DNA from: Anopheles merus | Taxonomy: Eukaryota > Arthropoda > Insecta > Diptera > Culicidae | Length of the DNA: 64,000 nt | Assembly: GCF_017562075.2 (NCBI RefSeq) | Contig: NC_054082.1 | Location: 27,218,208 to 27,282,207 of the forward strand | Direction of reading: 5' to 3' | In this document: in pieces, positions 12,101-25,500 of the stretch | Position numbering within the stretch: the first letter of the stretch is position 1 | Layout of the letters: each line of letters opens with the position of its first letter | The notes under the pieces: model-generated | Told to the model about the DNA's origin: nothing | The model's input: only the letters and a program-made list of their open reading frames with translations | Databases searched by the model: none | Position numbers and translations under genes: made by a program

Positions 12101-14503
12101 ACGGTACAGTCACTCCACACTCGACTGTGCGTGCACGGAAAGCCGGACAGCCCATTACGTGGCGAGTTTATTCGCGGGACCCGCGAATGCTTTCCAATTC
12201 AAATTTTGACCACACCGGTAATGTTCGGCGGGGGAAGGATTTACAACTCCACCACCGTCAGGCACCGTCGGGTATTACAAAAGCAGCAGTCGAATGAGAT
12301 GACTGTAAGGGAGTGAACAAGTTGTCCGCGGTGGAATCATCACGGTATAATCGGTAGTGTGAGGATCATGAGCATTGGATGCAGGAGGCGTAAAATGGAT
12401 CGATTCGTTTCCTTGCTATCCCGAGAGCGTTGCATATTTACCCGAGTACATTGTCACGATGACTCAAATGCTCGTTGTTGTCGCCACTATCAATCGCTGG
12501 TTGTGTTACAGTATATGCAACACACACACACAAAAAACTGATAATATTGCACGCCAACAAACAGTGCTTGTAGTGCATCCGCGAAAGGAACTTGCACACT
12601 CAAGCCAGCTATTGAAACGTCGTGACGAGGCACCCGTGCTTAATGGTTTGTAAGATGAGCTCCGCCGCAAACTGTTGACGGTACTCTTGAGAAAAGCTTC
12701 GCAAACAAGGGAGGCGGTGAAAAGTTTGTTTGCAAAATTTAAACCCCTTTTTCACGCTGCTTTTGGAAAAGTTGACGCAGTATGACGTGATGGAAGCTCT
12801 TTAAGTATAGAGTAACATTAATGGTATCTGTTTTGTACTCTTTCGCCTCACAAACATTCTATCTTATCCGTAACCGTATACGGGCTAGAGACGCAGCTGT
12901 TACCTGTTGCAAGCACACTCAGCTATCCAATAACAAAACACGAGTACTTGGTTTGCGAAGAAGCTGTGTCACTGTATGAACCAACACAACAAACCCCATT
13001 TAAACCAAACCATTCTAGCGCATCTCTCTCTCTCTCTGGCTCACTTTTACGTTCAGAACATAAGCAACTCTTGTCGTTCTACACGTAATTGGGTTATTCG
13101 CATGCGAACCTGTTGCTGCAGCATCTTCGTGCTTTTGAAAAATCATTCACCCCATGAGGGAAAAAACGTCCCATTAGTAGGTGGAAAAATGGATACCACC
13201 CACACCGGGAGGAGCGCTAATTTGCTTCATTAGTGGCGGATCATTTAGCTGTTGCCCTGCTCCTAAAACTCGCTTCCAAAAGAAGAAGATGTCTCATATT
13301 ATCTTCATCGCGCCACTGTTACATGCAACAATGGCAGGCGGGAATGTTTCAGTCCAAAACATGCCACTCACTCGCTCGTTGAAAGTAAAACTTACCAATG
13401 TGCTTGAGTTGTTGCGGTTCTGGGTTTTAAGGATCGAGGTTACAGGTTTTTGTTTAATTCTTTCCTAAAGCAGCTAATTTTCCCTTTGCAAAACAACATA
13501 ATGGTTCTACTGTTTCGTTGTGTTTTCCAAACCCACCAAAAAAAAAACACAATATCTGCTCCTTGGAGTTGAGACTGCATGGAAAGCATACCGACGGTAG
13601 GGTAAACAATTTCTCTCGCGTGTACAGCTGGAACGCTGTTCGTACGATGCACTCGTACGCTCATAGTGCACGTGCTGCGATGCAAGCTTAACGCAATATT
13701 CACACCTAGAAAGGAGATGATTGGCGCGTTTGGCAGCAGCGAGTGTGAAGGGTTGTTGCTGTTGCTGTTGCATGCATGTATCGACCGGAGCGGGTGTGAT
13801 AAATGCATGCACGTGTGTGCACACAGCTGATGATTGTCGTACTCGCAACTCGGCAAATCCCTTCTCAATCTCGAGTCCCGTTGCGGATTTTCCCCACACA
13901 CACACACACAAACACCCGAGGAGAAACAATACGATGCTCAATATCCGGCCAATGTGCCCAGAAGTGCACAGCTGTATCATAATGAAACGGAGCTGTATTA
14001 GATCGTTCCGGTTGGATGTGTGTGTGTGTTTTTTTTTTATTGCCTGTGGATGTATGTGCGTTGCACTCTTTGTTTGCATTCAGAGCTTTGCTCGGGGTTT
14101 GCAGTGTACGATTTTGTTGGGGCCAATCGGAGCCCTTGGTCTGGCAATCGGTTTGTGAAACTGTACAACAAGCTGCTCGTAGGACTTTCCGATAAACTCA
14201 TTCGAGAGCAAAAGTACAACACCAGTAAAGCCTCTTAAAATTAATTTCGAGCACAGGTTGTAGTGTGTAGAGGATGGAAACGTACATGCACACACGTACA
14301 CTTCATAAATAAACCAATCTGCCGTTTCCTGGTAGGAAGAGTGTAGCAACGACAAGGGAAAAGCTGGAATTAGATGCATGAATTGCACCACATGCTCGAT
14401 GCAAAAGTGATGCCTCAGCCTCAATGAAGTGTATACTAGTGGTACAAACAAGAATCATATAGCTTGTCTGGACCAACTGATCAATTTTATACTACTGTAC
14501 CTT
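9113..14503. other. Non-coding stretch
   Basis: It contains only microsatellites (TG at 10830, CT at 13022-13037, CA at 12520 and 13894). The overlapping open frames around 13440-14158 on both strands owe their length to CA/TG and CTG runs. Confidence 0.6.
10830..10848. repeat. (TG)n microsatellite
   Basis: This is a short pure TG run. Other short CA/TG runs are at 3847-3868, 12520-12534, 13894-13912 and 24908-24921. Confidence 0.9.
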
Positions 14504-14750
14504 ACAGGGTTTCCCACGATTTATTGGTCAGTTCCCATGATTTTTTGGTGCGTTCCCACGATTTTTTGGTCGTATCCCATAGATTTTTGGTTCGTTCCCA
14601 TAATTTATTGGTATTTTCCGATTGGATATCAATACAATTGGACCAAAAAATTCTGGGAAACGACCAAAAAATCGTGGGAACGCATCAACAAAATATGGGA
14701 ACCCACCAAAAATTGATGGGAACCGACCAATAAATCGTGGGAAACCCTGT
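14504..14750. mobile_element. Palindromic MITE built of 21-bp modules, copy 1
   Basis: This 247-bp element has inverted ends CAGGGTTTCCCACGATTTAT and TA on both outer sides, which suggests a TA target duplication as in Tc1/mariner-type MITEs. Each arm consists of five tandem variants of a 21-bp module whose core is TTCCCACGATTTTTTGGTC. The right arm is the inverted counterpart, so the whole could fold into one hairpin with a short centre (around GATTGGATATCAATAC). Because 21 is a multiple of three, the arms read as heptapeptide repeats, an artefact and not a protein. Confidence 0.75.
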
Positions 14751-17700
14751 AATACAACTTACAAAACATAAAACTAACTAAAGCGTCATCAAACCGATTG
14801 TTGTGTCATGTGCGACTTATCAACTATCACTCCCAATAAACCAGCAACCCAAGCGAGTGGAAGCGAATATTTTTGCATCCTATTGCATCGGCCGTAAAAA
14901 TAATGAAACCATCATCTTTCACTCTCTGCCCACCAATTCCCTACTCGCTCTCTGCCTTGTTTTGACAAGCAGCATTAATACACAACACCCGGTTGTGGGG
15001 CTAGCTTAAGCGGCGGCAGAGCTTACAAAGTAAGCCCTTGACGCGCCAGTTTTGACACCCGAACATCACTAATGATGCAGCTGACACGATCTGCACCAGA
15101 TGATCATCTCTCCCCCCTAGAGAACGTGTGTGGTGTTGCTACAGCGAGGAAAGAAAATCAGTTGCAAATTTGTAAAACACTGCAATTTGTACCAGCACGC
15201 CTGCAATATGTGTAGCATTGCGGTGTCTGGTGGGCGGGAAAAGGTTATGTAAATAATGGCTACAGTGCACACAGCGGTAAAAGCTGAATGAGAGCTCTCC
15301 CCGACGCTGCTCTACACACTCAATTGTGTTGGCTGGTGTTTTGGAATAGAGAAGTTTTTTTTCAGCTTGACTGAATAAATCAGTTAGCAGTTTAAGTAGT
15401 AAATAGACAGGATTTTTCTTATTTCTTATAAATGGATGAATTATTTGATCAGAATTTAAAACATATTTTTTTCATAATTTATCTTTATGATCAAAATCCT
15501 TTAAATTTCATCCTTTTCTATATAATGAGGTATTAAGCTATATTTTTTATTTTAAAATTTACTTACGCGGCTGCATTGCATAAGTGCCATTCAAACAGTA
15601 CTAATTTCAAAAGTGGTGAAATACTCTCCTATTTCACAGCAAAAAAAATCATCTTTCTTCAAGTTTTTTTCCCGCATTTTTGCATCGCATCGTTTCCTCC
15701 ATTGGTTCACTAATCATAAAACATGCGAAAAATATTAATGAATGCAATTCCAGTATGAATGTAGGTGAGCATTCGGGTTTGCATTTCAATCTTATCCAAA
15801 TTAGGAACATAAAAACTATACCAGCACCACAAAAAAAACTGTTTTGCAACCTTCCAGCAGACAAGGAGTGCAGTTCGGAGCGGCTTCTTTCTCCGTTCAT
15901 TCATTGATATTGTTTTCTGATCATGAAGAAAAGCACAACAAAACACCAAAACAGCAAACAGAGATCTAAAATTATAAATTCTATTTTCAACACCTTTTAT
16001 TTTCGACTGTTTAAATTGGACAGATTTGCATAAGAATAGAAAACTCCCCGCAGTGAGGGGTTTAACCATAAACGTTTATCCAGGATATAGACGTTCCTCC
16101 AAAGCCGCTTGTCGGATTTTGTTTGGCCATCTCCTCGCACCAGGTGTGCAATGTGTGGCTGCTGCTCAGCAAAAAAAAATATATTAAACGACCAGTGGCA
16201 TCATATGGTGAAATGATAATTTTTAACATGTTTTGATTCTGCGACCGTATCGTGCCGTCTATTTTGTTTTCCCTGTTAGATTTGTTTTTACTTGGTTATT
16301 TTGCACCGTTTTCCTCCCGTCTGTCCTGTTCGCGATCGGTAGATAATTTATCATAACCTCCATCAGACGCGGCTCCGTGTCGTGCAATATACCAGCAGCT
16401 CGATAATTGGTATTAAAGTGGCCGATCATTTCACGCTCGCACGCTAGTGCCGCTGTAACCTTGATCTTGAACGACATCGTTAGGCGCATCATCTTGCGCG
16501 CCAGCCCTGACTCATGGCGTTATTTTCAACTAGCCTGTATCGTTCCCCGAGCAAATAAGCACGTGCGCTCCAATTCGCTGTAAAATGCATCCTACACCCT
16601 GCTCGATGGAAAGCAATCCGACAGTGGGCGAATGTTTGATCCAGCAAGAACCGAAGCGGATGGTTTGGTTTGTTGGTTTAATTAAAAGCATCCATGGGCG
16701 GCACACACCACAACAGTGCGTCGAATGGTAGTTGGTGGAAATGGAAAGCAAGCGAACAAAATAACCATGGAACAAAATTAAACAAGCTGCTGAAAGGGTA
16801 GCTGTGCCCTGGTGCTGCATTTTCCCAAGAGAACGCGAATGGTCAGGGAAAGCTTGTAGCGCGATTTTCTGTTTCACTTCTACTGTTCTTACATCCATGC
16901 CCATCCAAAACTACATCTACCAAGACAAATCATTTCAGCAAGTTTCGGAGCCGCTGCTTACACTCTGATGGTAATGGGTAGTGCTAGGGAAAAGGGTAGT
17001 AACCATAAAATGATGCACCAGGGAGGGAGGAAGCTCTAACGACGTAATCCAATACTGTCATCCATCACACCGAACGATCGTTCGCCCTTTTCACAGCTTC
17101 ATTCGATCTGCAGAGGAAGTGGAACGTTATTAATGTGTTTGTGTATGGCTGTGCAAGCGGTACGAAAAGATGCATCGACCGAAATGCATCGCTGTCTATG
17201 GAAGAATCAATTATGAACTACTACTACTACTACTAGAACCTGGAAGCACTAGAAGCACTCCTGCACGTGGCAGAGAGTTGTGAAACTGGTTGTGTGAGCA
17301 ATGTATTGTTCCCTCACCTTTTACAACATGCAGTCGCAGCGTGTGATAGAGTTGCAAGGAATTGTTCATATGATTCATTTCTTAGTATGGAATATTAATT
17401 ACTTCTTGGTGTTGTGATTTATCTACTTGTTTGCTGCTCTTCCGATTAAAACATCAATCTGAGTACGGGCTATTAGTTTTTATAGGTTCATTTAGATAAT
17501 GCGAAACAATATCTCACCGTTTTCTAGATACCTATTCATCGCCGATTTTATAACAAATACTTTTGCTTGAGGGGGCAATGTATTGCTGACATACGAATGA
17601 ATCAAAAACGGTTGGACTACTTTTTTATTACACTTCACAATCTTACCGATTATTGTATTATGTATGGCTTAGTTGGCAAATAATGTAACACCAAAAAGAT

Positions 17701-18595
17701 TCATATTTTTGCTGTCCAATGTACCGCGTTCGCTGTCACCTTTTCTGCTGCCTCTCCTACACGCCAAATACATTAATTATCCGTACGTCAAAATTCAGCA
17801 AAAATAAATATCATCCCTCAACCGACCCATTTGCTAGTTGCTGCTAATTATTCTCCGTGGAATTCCACCCATCCATGCTCACTTCACAGCGGCAGCTCGC
17901 TAAGATAAAGCAGACCCTTGAGAGTAGATGGGAAGAGAAAGAAGCGAGGTCTCTAACATTTGTTCCTAATGAATTTTTCATCATTCTTCCTTGCGAGGCT
18001 CATCGTTCTACGTTTTTTTGCTTGTAACCGCCGATGGCAGTTTTGTGGTGTTTGTCCTTTGCGCTTTAATTTATTACACTTTTCGTACGAAAGGATGTGA
18101 CCAACATTACAATCTGGTGGGGCAAATTGGTGCAACGTTATAAAAATGTATGATGCTATGTGCGCGACACAGCAGCCAAAAAAAAAAGGATTTTCCTTCC
18201 ATTTCTTCTTTCATTCACACGAACAGTTGCTTGCGATGGTGCAGCTTACACAAACATAAAGCACTGTGAACGTCGGTTTCCCTTCAACTTGACCGCTGCA
18301 CGTCTTCCAGGTCGTCCAATTTAGTGCTTCCCCTTTCCCCACTGTTCCCGGTCTAATATCGACCATAGAAATTTGATCGTACTCGACGATCGACACATTG
18401 CCATGAAGTGCAGGCAATTAGATATTTGGCCGAGAAAATTGCTCGATTATAAATAAACACACCCGATTTCCAACCGATTCCGATGGTTGCGAGTAAAACC
18501 GTCTCGTTCTGGTTTGGTGGTTGGTTTTTGTGAGTTATTTTGAAGGTTTTTTTTTCTCTTTGTACCCGTAAACCCGTCTGGATGGGTGGAACTGC

Positions 18596-18646
18596 CCGAA
18601 TCGACGTTGGTTGACCGAATCGACGTTGGTTGACCGAATCGACGTA
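18596..18646. repeat. 19-bp tandem repeat, 2.7 copies
   Basis: CCGAATCGACGTTGGTTGA is repeated perfectly at 18596-18614 and 18615-18633, with a 13-base partial third copy that breaks after GACGT. Confidence 0.9.
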
Positions 18647-19465
18647 TCAATTAGTACTCGGACGATTTCAGTTGTTTATTCAATCATTGACATTTTTTGG
18701 CTGCGTTTTCATGTTGGTTTTTAATTTACTTTATTTAAATTTACATTATTAGGACTTTGGCCTTATTCTCCACGTTTTCATGCTATTTTCAGTTATAAAA
18801 TTCGCTTAACATGTGCCTTTTCTAAAACATTCTTTACCGTACTATCTATTTATGCTTATTATTATATTTGAATAAGCAACCTTTCTAACTTACTCCATCT
18901 GTTAACTAGCTTCTTCACGCGCCTACCAGTCAATTATCGTCAATCGGTGCTAATTAAAATCAATTCACAAACAATACGCAAACCGGACAGGTGGACATAA
19001 TCTGCGAGCATAAATCGTGCATAATTAATTGTCCATAATTAACACAAGCTTCATCGGCCCATAACAACATTGTACCATCATCGTCACGATTAGCATCGAG
19101 ATAGATGCGCATCCGACGGTATCCACAGGCACAGGGCAACACCGTCGCATTGCATTTGCATTTGCGCGTATAACCGTTGCGCCCTTTCCACGTGTCAGCA
19201 CGTTCAAATTCGTTCCGGTCCATTGCACCTGCCACAACCTGCCGGACATACATGTGTGATGCTCATTGACATGGGTGCACGACGACGACTAATGTGTGCG
19301 TGTGTATGACGACTAGTAGACGATTTGTTACAATATATTGCTTCTTTTTTGCCAAGCGTTCATCCGCCTACCTTCGCGATCCCCTATGCTCAACGAGCGA
19401 ACAAATTAAATTGTTCACCGGACACATAAAGGTATGGGCAAAAGGCTTTCATTCAGCCGCTTCTC

Positions 19466-19471
<6 letters not shown>

Positions 19472-19526
<55 letters not shown>
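19472..19526. repeat. (CT)n microsatellite, about 27 units
   Basis: This is an uninterrupted CT run. It produces apparent Leu/Ser or Arg/Glu repeat frames on the two strands, which are not genes. Confidence 0.97.
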
Positions 19527-19529
<3 letters not shown>

Positions 19530-22500
19530 TGCATCGATATGTGACTCGATAAATTGCATTTGTTTCTTCTTTTTTTGCCACCCCGCAATGCATGCGCCGG
19601 AACATGGAACGTGTCGGGCAAAACGGCTGGTGATTTATTGACAGATACTTCTGCGGTAAACACAATCGACGTTACGGGAGCTAAGCAAAGCCCTGGTACC
19701 ACCTCGCATGGGCAGCTACATTGTTGCGCTACTAAAAGGCAGGCGAGAAAACGGCGAGAACCATCTGACAGATTGATGCATGTTCATTGAGTTTGATCGA
19801 CTGTGCGATTGCATGGGGTTATGATTATTGTCCCCATTCATCATCGGGGCTGGGGCTTAGTCCGGGAGCGAGCTGGTGTGGTGTAACTCGCGCACGACTT
19901 TAATAACATGGAGTAAAGAATTCACTGCTAAATGCTTGTTCGTGTAGACAAATCAACGACAAATAGAGATTGTAAGATTTATGCCACTACGGGGCAATAT
20001 TTCAATCCACCGTCTCCTTTCAATTCAAGATGAAATCTCACCTTTCATTACGAACCGACCCGACAGCAAGCTGCTAATGCACTGCCTGCAATGTCGTGGT
20101 GTGGTTAGCACAATGCTTAATGTTCTTTCCTGGTACCGTTTTACAGTGGAAATAATGTTGCTGAGCAGGAGGAAAAAACCGACCTATGCTGTGCGGCTTA
20201 CCGCAGATACGGTCGCCTCTTTTCGTTTTGCTAAAAAGAAGATCCGCCCGCGATGTTGTACTGTGCCCTCGCTTTTGATGTTGAGGAATAATACCGGGAA
20301 TCTTCGGGCGTGCAATTAGTTCACAGCGGCGGAAAAGTCATCGCCTTGGGATTGAGTTATATTTTCACTGCAGAAAGAAACATCCGGATTGTTCGGTTCT
20401 TTCTTTTTTTTCACTCCTGCCATTTCCTTCCTTCAAATGATTTCTCATTTTTCTGCAGAAATCTTTCTGAGAACTGTCGAGCAAAACACGCTCCTACCGA
20501 ACAGCAATCCTAATTCTCGGCGTAATTTTAGCTATTTAATTTACATCATAATTAATGACGATTACAGGGAGGTGAGAGTTCATCGAACCGCCCGTCACAG
20601 GCACAGCCCTCCTCCATTCCGAGCGGTGAGATGAAAGCAATTTCGATCAAACCCCTGTCCGGCTGCACTGAACTCCTTTCTCTATATATTTAATATCCTG
20701 TCGGTGTTCAAGCGGGTTGGGCATAATTTTCACGCCCCGCCATCAAAGTGAAATCATTTTCAAAAGGATTCAATCGAAATGCTAGTTTGAGCTGGAAGTG
20801 GATTAATATGCTTTTCCAATCGTCCAGTGCCGAGCAATGGCATGGCTTGCATTGACTTTCTGTCCATGTTATGTTCTCTCCACATCACGTGACATGCAAA
20901 GGGGTGAGATTTCACTCGGAACGTTTCAAGGAATGCATCTTCCTTGAACGGAGGACGGAGTAAATGTAGCGGAAAAATCGAACCTCCGAGCTTCACATTC
21001 AATCTCGTCTCGCCGGGCGCATTGGAATGCATTACGGTTGGTTGTGCTGACGGTTCCATCTGGTGGAGACGGTGTATTTCATCTCGCCACCATCCCATAA
21101 TGCCGAAGAGGTAAGGTATTGTATGTGCCGAGGTATGTTGCTTCACGACACCTATTCCAGAGCGAGAAATGCCTGACACATTTCGTCGTGCGTGCATTGG
21201 TTTGAAATTTGTAATACAAATGTTCGTCCCGTTCTCAGTTTCGATGCATTAAAGATGTAAAAACTGCTTTGATTCACGTTTATTTTCATTTAAACATTGA
21301 AGTGGTTTCGCGAACTCCTTTTCACACTTCACATAACACGAATAACGCTAATTGACAACACCCAGAAAGTGCCGAATAAATGGTTTTGAGAAACGGTTTT
21401 GAGCGATGATGGGTGCTTTTGGTACGGCTTTCACTATTAACGCGTTGACTATGTGTGCTCATCATTAAATTTCGCAACTCCTCGTCTCCTACATACACAT
21501 ACACAAAGGGGTTTCGCCCATTTGCTTAGCCATTTGCATGCCACCCGTATACACAGTGCAGCTGTCTAAACAGTGTGTGCTCGGTATTTAAACGTTGTCC
21601 GTCACGTGCTTCCAAGCGGTTCAATGTAAATGTTTTCTCGCGCACACTGCCAAGGAAACGTACGCGACAAGCGAAAAGTAAGGCGCGAGTTCCGGGACCG
21701 GTACGCACAGAACGGGACAGGGGGAGATAGAATGAAGACCGGTACCCAAAAGCACCGCCGCAAATAGGCACTCGAAGACGTTTTGAGATGTAGCCATCAG
21801 AAGCAGCAGAAGCAACATCAACAAGCGGCGACCAGAAGTACATAAACGAAATCCTCATAAACTGTTCTCCAGAAGAGACGCAGCGCCTTGAGAAGATTAC
21901 CACCCCTCGGTAGTGTTGGTGGTTGCAAAAGTTTTATGACCCTCGCTAAAAGGCTGGCCCATCAGTGGCGAAACACATCATGCTGAGCTTAAACCATATT
22001 GGCAGGATTTGGCCCGGCCCGGCTTACACACATTGTCTCTAGCGCGGAGGTGGTCTTACGACGGAAGATGGGAACTTTATGGAAATTTCCTTGGACGGTA
22101 TCGCTGTCCAGCCTGGCGACGGCTCTGCTAAAACACCCGAACGAACAACTCAAACGAACTAAAGACTTTGCGCACTAAGGACGGCAACAGACGGCATCAG
22201 CAAACCCCGTTTGGGGTGGGGAATTGTTTTACTCGTGTACTTTGGGGAAGATTTTAAAGCACTACAACGCGCCAACGAAACATTGATTGTTCTGATGTAC
22301 TGAATGGATTTCACTTCAAATTAAGTGTATCGGAAACATAACCAAAGATGTCGTACTAAATTAGTCATTATTCGAGATGGCAATGAACTGATTATTATCC
22401 TCGATAAAGTTTCTTTCATTCTTGATCGATACACATGTTGAGATACTTACAAATATCTAATCAATTTCTAAAAATACTTTTTCCCGACTTCTTGGGAAGA

Positions 22501-25500
22501 TGTTTTTTTTTTGTTAGATTATCTGATAACACTTTCTGTAAACCTCTGTTTGGTTTGTGATAAATGTTTCGTGCTTCATGTTACTTTTCCTATTATTTAT
22601 TCATCTCACAAGGCGCACGAAATTCATCGTTAACATCTTCGTTTTTGCAATTTTATAGACCTCTCTCAACAGCGATCTTTTTGTGACCGGGCATCTTATC
22701 TTTTTTGCCGTATTTTCGGTTTTCATGTCCTCGGCATCAAACAGCCCACTGTAAGTGTAGAGTGTTGCGTTTACAGCGCCCAACAAATTGCCAACGTGCA
22801 GATTGTGTCCCATGACCGACGCTAACGAACGGAATGAAATGACGATGGTAAAGACTGACGAGTGTGACTAACAGAGAGATACACTCACACACACAGAAAA
22901 TAAAAAAAAGAAAAAAAAGAGCCACACGTAAGGCATCCAGAGTCGTTAGGGAATCCGGCCCCGAAGCGGTACTATTTCGCGCGATCACAGTCATGTTCTG
23001 GTGCGACATTTACATAAACGCGTGCCACTCATTTCAGACCGTAAGCGACAATCGTGCTGAAGGGACCGCGTGAAAACGCCCCGGCACACGTGGGACCGGA
23101 CATGGGGGGGCGAGTGGGTGCAGGTTTGTAATGCAGTACGGTGGATGAAACCTGCCTGGTCGTGCCCCCACCCATCCACCGTGGGACACGGTTGATTGAA
23201 GCAACTGCAACTGATGATTATTAAATTTACACATTCCACACGGGGCGGACGGTCGGGCGTACGGCGGCCTGCACACACGCAGCAAACAGTTAATTAAATC
23301 GCTTAGGAAAATACGCGAGCACCATCCCAGGAACACGCTCGCGATGGTAATTGTTGTCCACTTTGTGCGAAAGCGTACCAACGAATCGTCCGTAGGCTCT
23401 GCGGATTAAATGCCAAAAATGATACAATAACAGCACAGCCAAACAACGTTTCTCACGGCTCAGTTACGGCTGGTGCGTTAATTAGCCAATTTTTAGCGAT
23501 CGTGATCATCACCTCCCCGCGGGGCCTGATCGTGCAGTGTAGACAGAGGAAGGATTGGTTTCACCTTCCTAGTCTTTGTTTTATTCTACATGGACAGAAG
23601 GTATAACTGAAGGATGCTTTATTCTTCCACAAAACGACCCGGCAGGATGATACATCTCTGGCCAGTTTTGTAAATTTGTGTAAATTTTATGCAAACTACG
23701 GTGAGAAGCTGTGCTAAAAATAATGTCCCACTGGTTGCGTATTTTTAAAACTAACAAAGTCTAAAGTTTCTATTCAAACTTGCTTTTATCTGTGGTTTCA
23801 CAAACCACGGACGATCTTATCTTTCAATGCAAATTAATACAATACTTAACAAGGGGAACTAAAAATAGCCAAAAATACGCAACATATTTTAAACCAATTC
23901 GAACCAACGATCGTTTGTGCCGTGCTGGGTTTCTGCTATTTAATGAGAGGTACTCCTATTAAAAACTAATGCAAAACGAATTTAATGAGTTAAATCACTT
24001 GGTCGGGGTGCTGGTGCTCCACTAAAGCTTTCAACGAATCAATTAAATTATAAATGAATTTAAACATCATAATCGCTTCATTTTCCTCTACCCCCAAAAG
24101 GCCAAACAAAAAAAATCAATTATCGAGCACATAATTTATCCTAATGGTTTTTATTACTTCACCGTCGGACCCATTCGCGCCGTTCCGGAAGATCCGAGCG
24201 ACTTTCCTACCACCGCGCAGCTTGTTTGCGAATCTTCAACCGCAGCTTGTCCTACCTGACCATTATGCCACAATAGCATCGAAAACAAAGCACCAGATAA
24301 ATGTCAGCGGTTCACGGGTGGTGACATCCGTGTGGGTCCTGTGGCCGCCCGACAGCGTACACCTTCGTCCGGATTGGTTGCGCTGATGCGTTATTCATCA
24401 GCTCTCCATCATCGGGGGCTATTTTTTTGTGTTGTTTTGGTTTTTGCAAACTTGTTTTCCCTATTAATAGTGTCTCTAGATGCCAATTTATAGCTCCAGT
24501 TCCGTGCAATAGAAACCGGCATGTACGCACGGAAGAGTGGCGATATGGCTGGCACTGACGATAGGGCCAAGCATGCAATTCTTCAAATCGGCGGTGGTTC
24601 GTTTGTTCGCGGTGAGCGAAAACGGCTCCTCGGTGCCATTTGCGGTGTCCGTTCGTACCGCTCCGATAAGATCGGTCGTCCACGTCCACTCGTGCACCGG
24701 TGTCAAAGGCGATCGGTGGGACGAGAGACGCGAAACGTTACATAGGTGAACGCAGATTATCGCGGTCATTAGTATGCTGATTTTCGGATGGACTTGCACG
24801 GCCGAAGGTGGAAGTTTTGTTGGCGAGGTAGTGCGACAACTTTTGTTTTTGCTCGCTGCCACGACCATCATATGGTTTTGTGGAAGATCAGTCGCACAGA
24901 CATAAGCACACACACACACAACCGTACCGGTGGTTTGGTGCTTCGTACCTCCGAAAGCCGACCCGGTGCGAACGATGTTATCTGATGGGTCAACTTTGTC
25001 TCTTCGGACCGTCGCGTTGGACCATGATTAATTTGGAAAACAAATATTTCGTCTGTCTACCACCCATACAGCCCAGCCTAAACACAGACAGCAGATAATG
25101 CTCGAAGTTTCAATGACTGTTTTCCTATAACATTCAACGGAAAGTGAAACCAAGATCGTTCTGTGCAAATTTCTGTGTCAAATTATGGATGCGCTCTATA
25201 AAGGGCAAACGCTTTCGTTTTTATGTCAAGAATGTTTGAATATATGTGTGTGTTTGCTTTTTTATAGGGTTTTTAAGGTTGCATGTGTCGCTCACTCTGC
25301 TACCATTCGGGAACCAACACATTCACGGCAGACGGTTGCACAAGAGCGCCACAACAGGATATTCCTGTTTGAATCGGTCGGACACGAACCGAACGAACAT
25401 TGGGGAGGCAAGAGAGTTTTATCCTCCAAATGCAAATGAATGAAGAAATTAAAAATAAATAAATCTCCTATGATTCGACAGAATGGTTCAAAATGCTGAA

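Noticed and set aside
13440..14158. Overlapping long frames on both strands (145-190 codons)
   Set aside because: Their length comes from CA/TG and CTG runs that lack stops on both strands. The His/Thr/Gln/Cys repeats are not protein-like.
14429..14733. Heptapeptide-repeat protein (SHDFLVR-type)
   Set aside because: It is produced by the 21-bp modules of the palindromic MITE. The same apparent protein appears in the other MITE copy, and both start in flanking unrelated DNA or inside the element.
19415..19702. Arg-Glu and Ser-Leu repeat proteins
   Set aside because: They are translations of the CT microsatellite.
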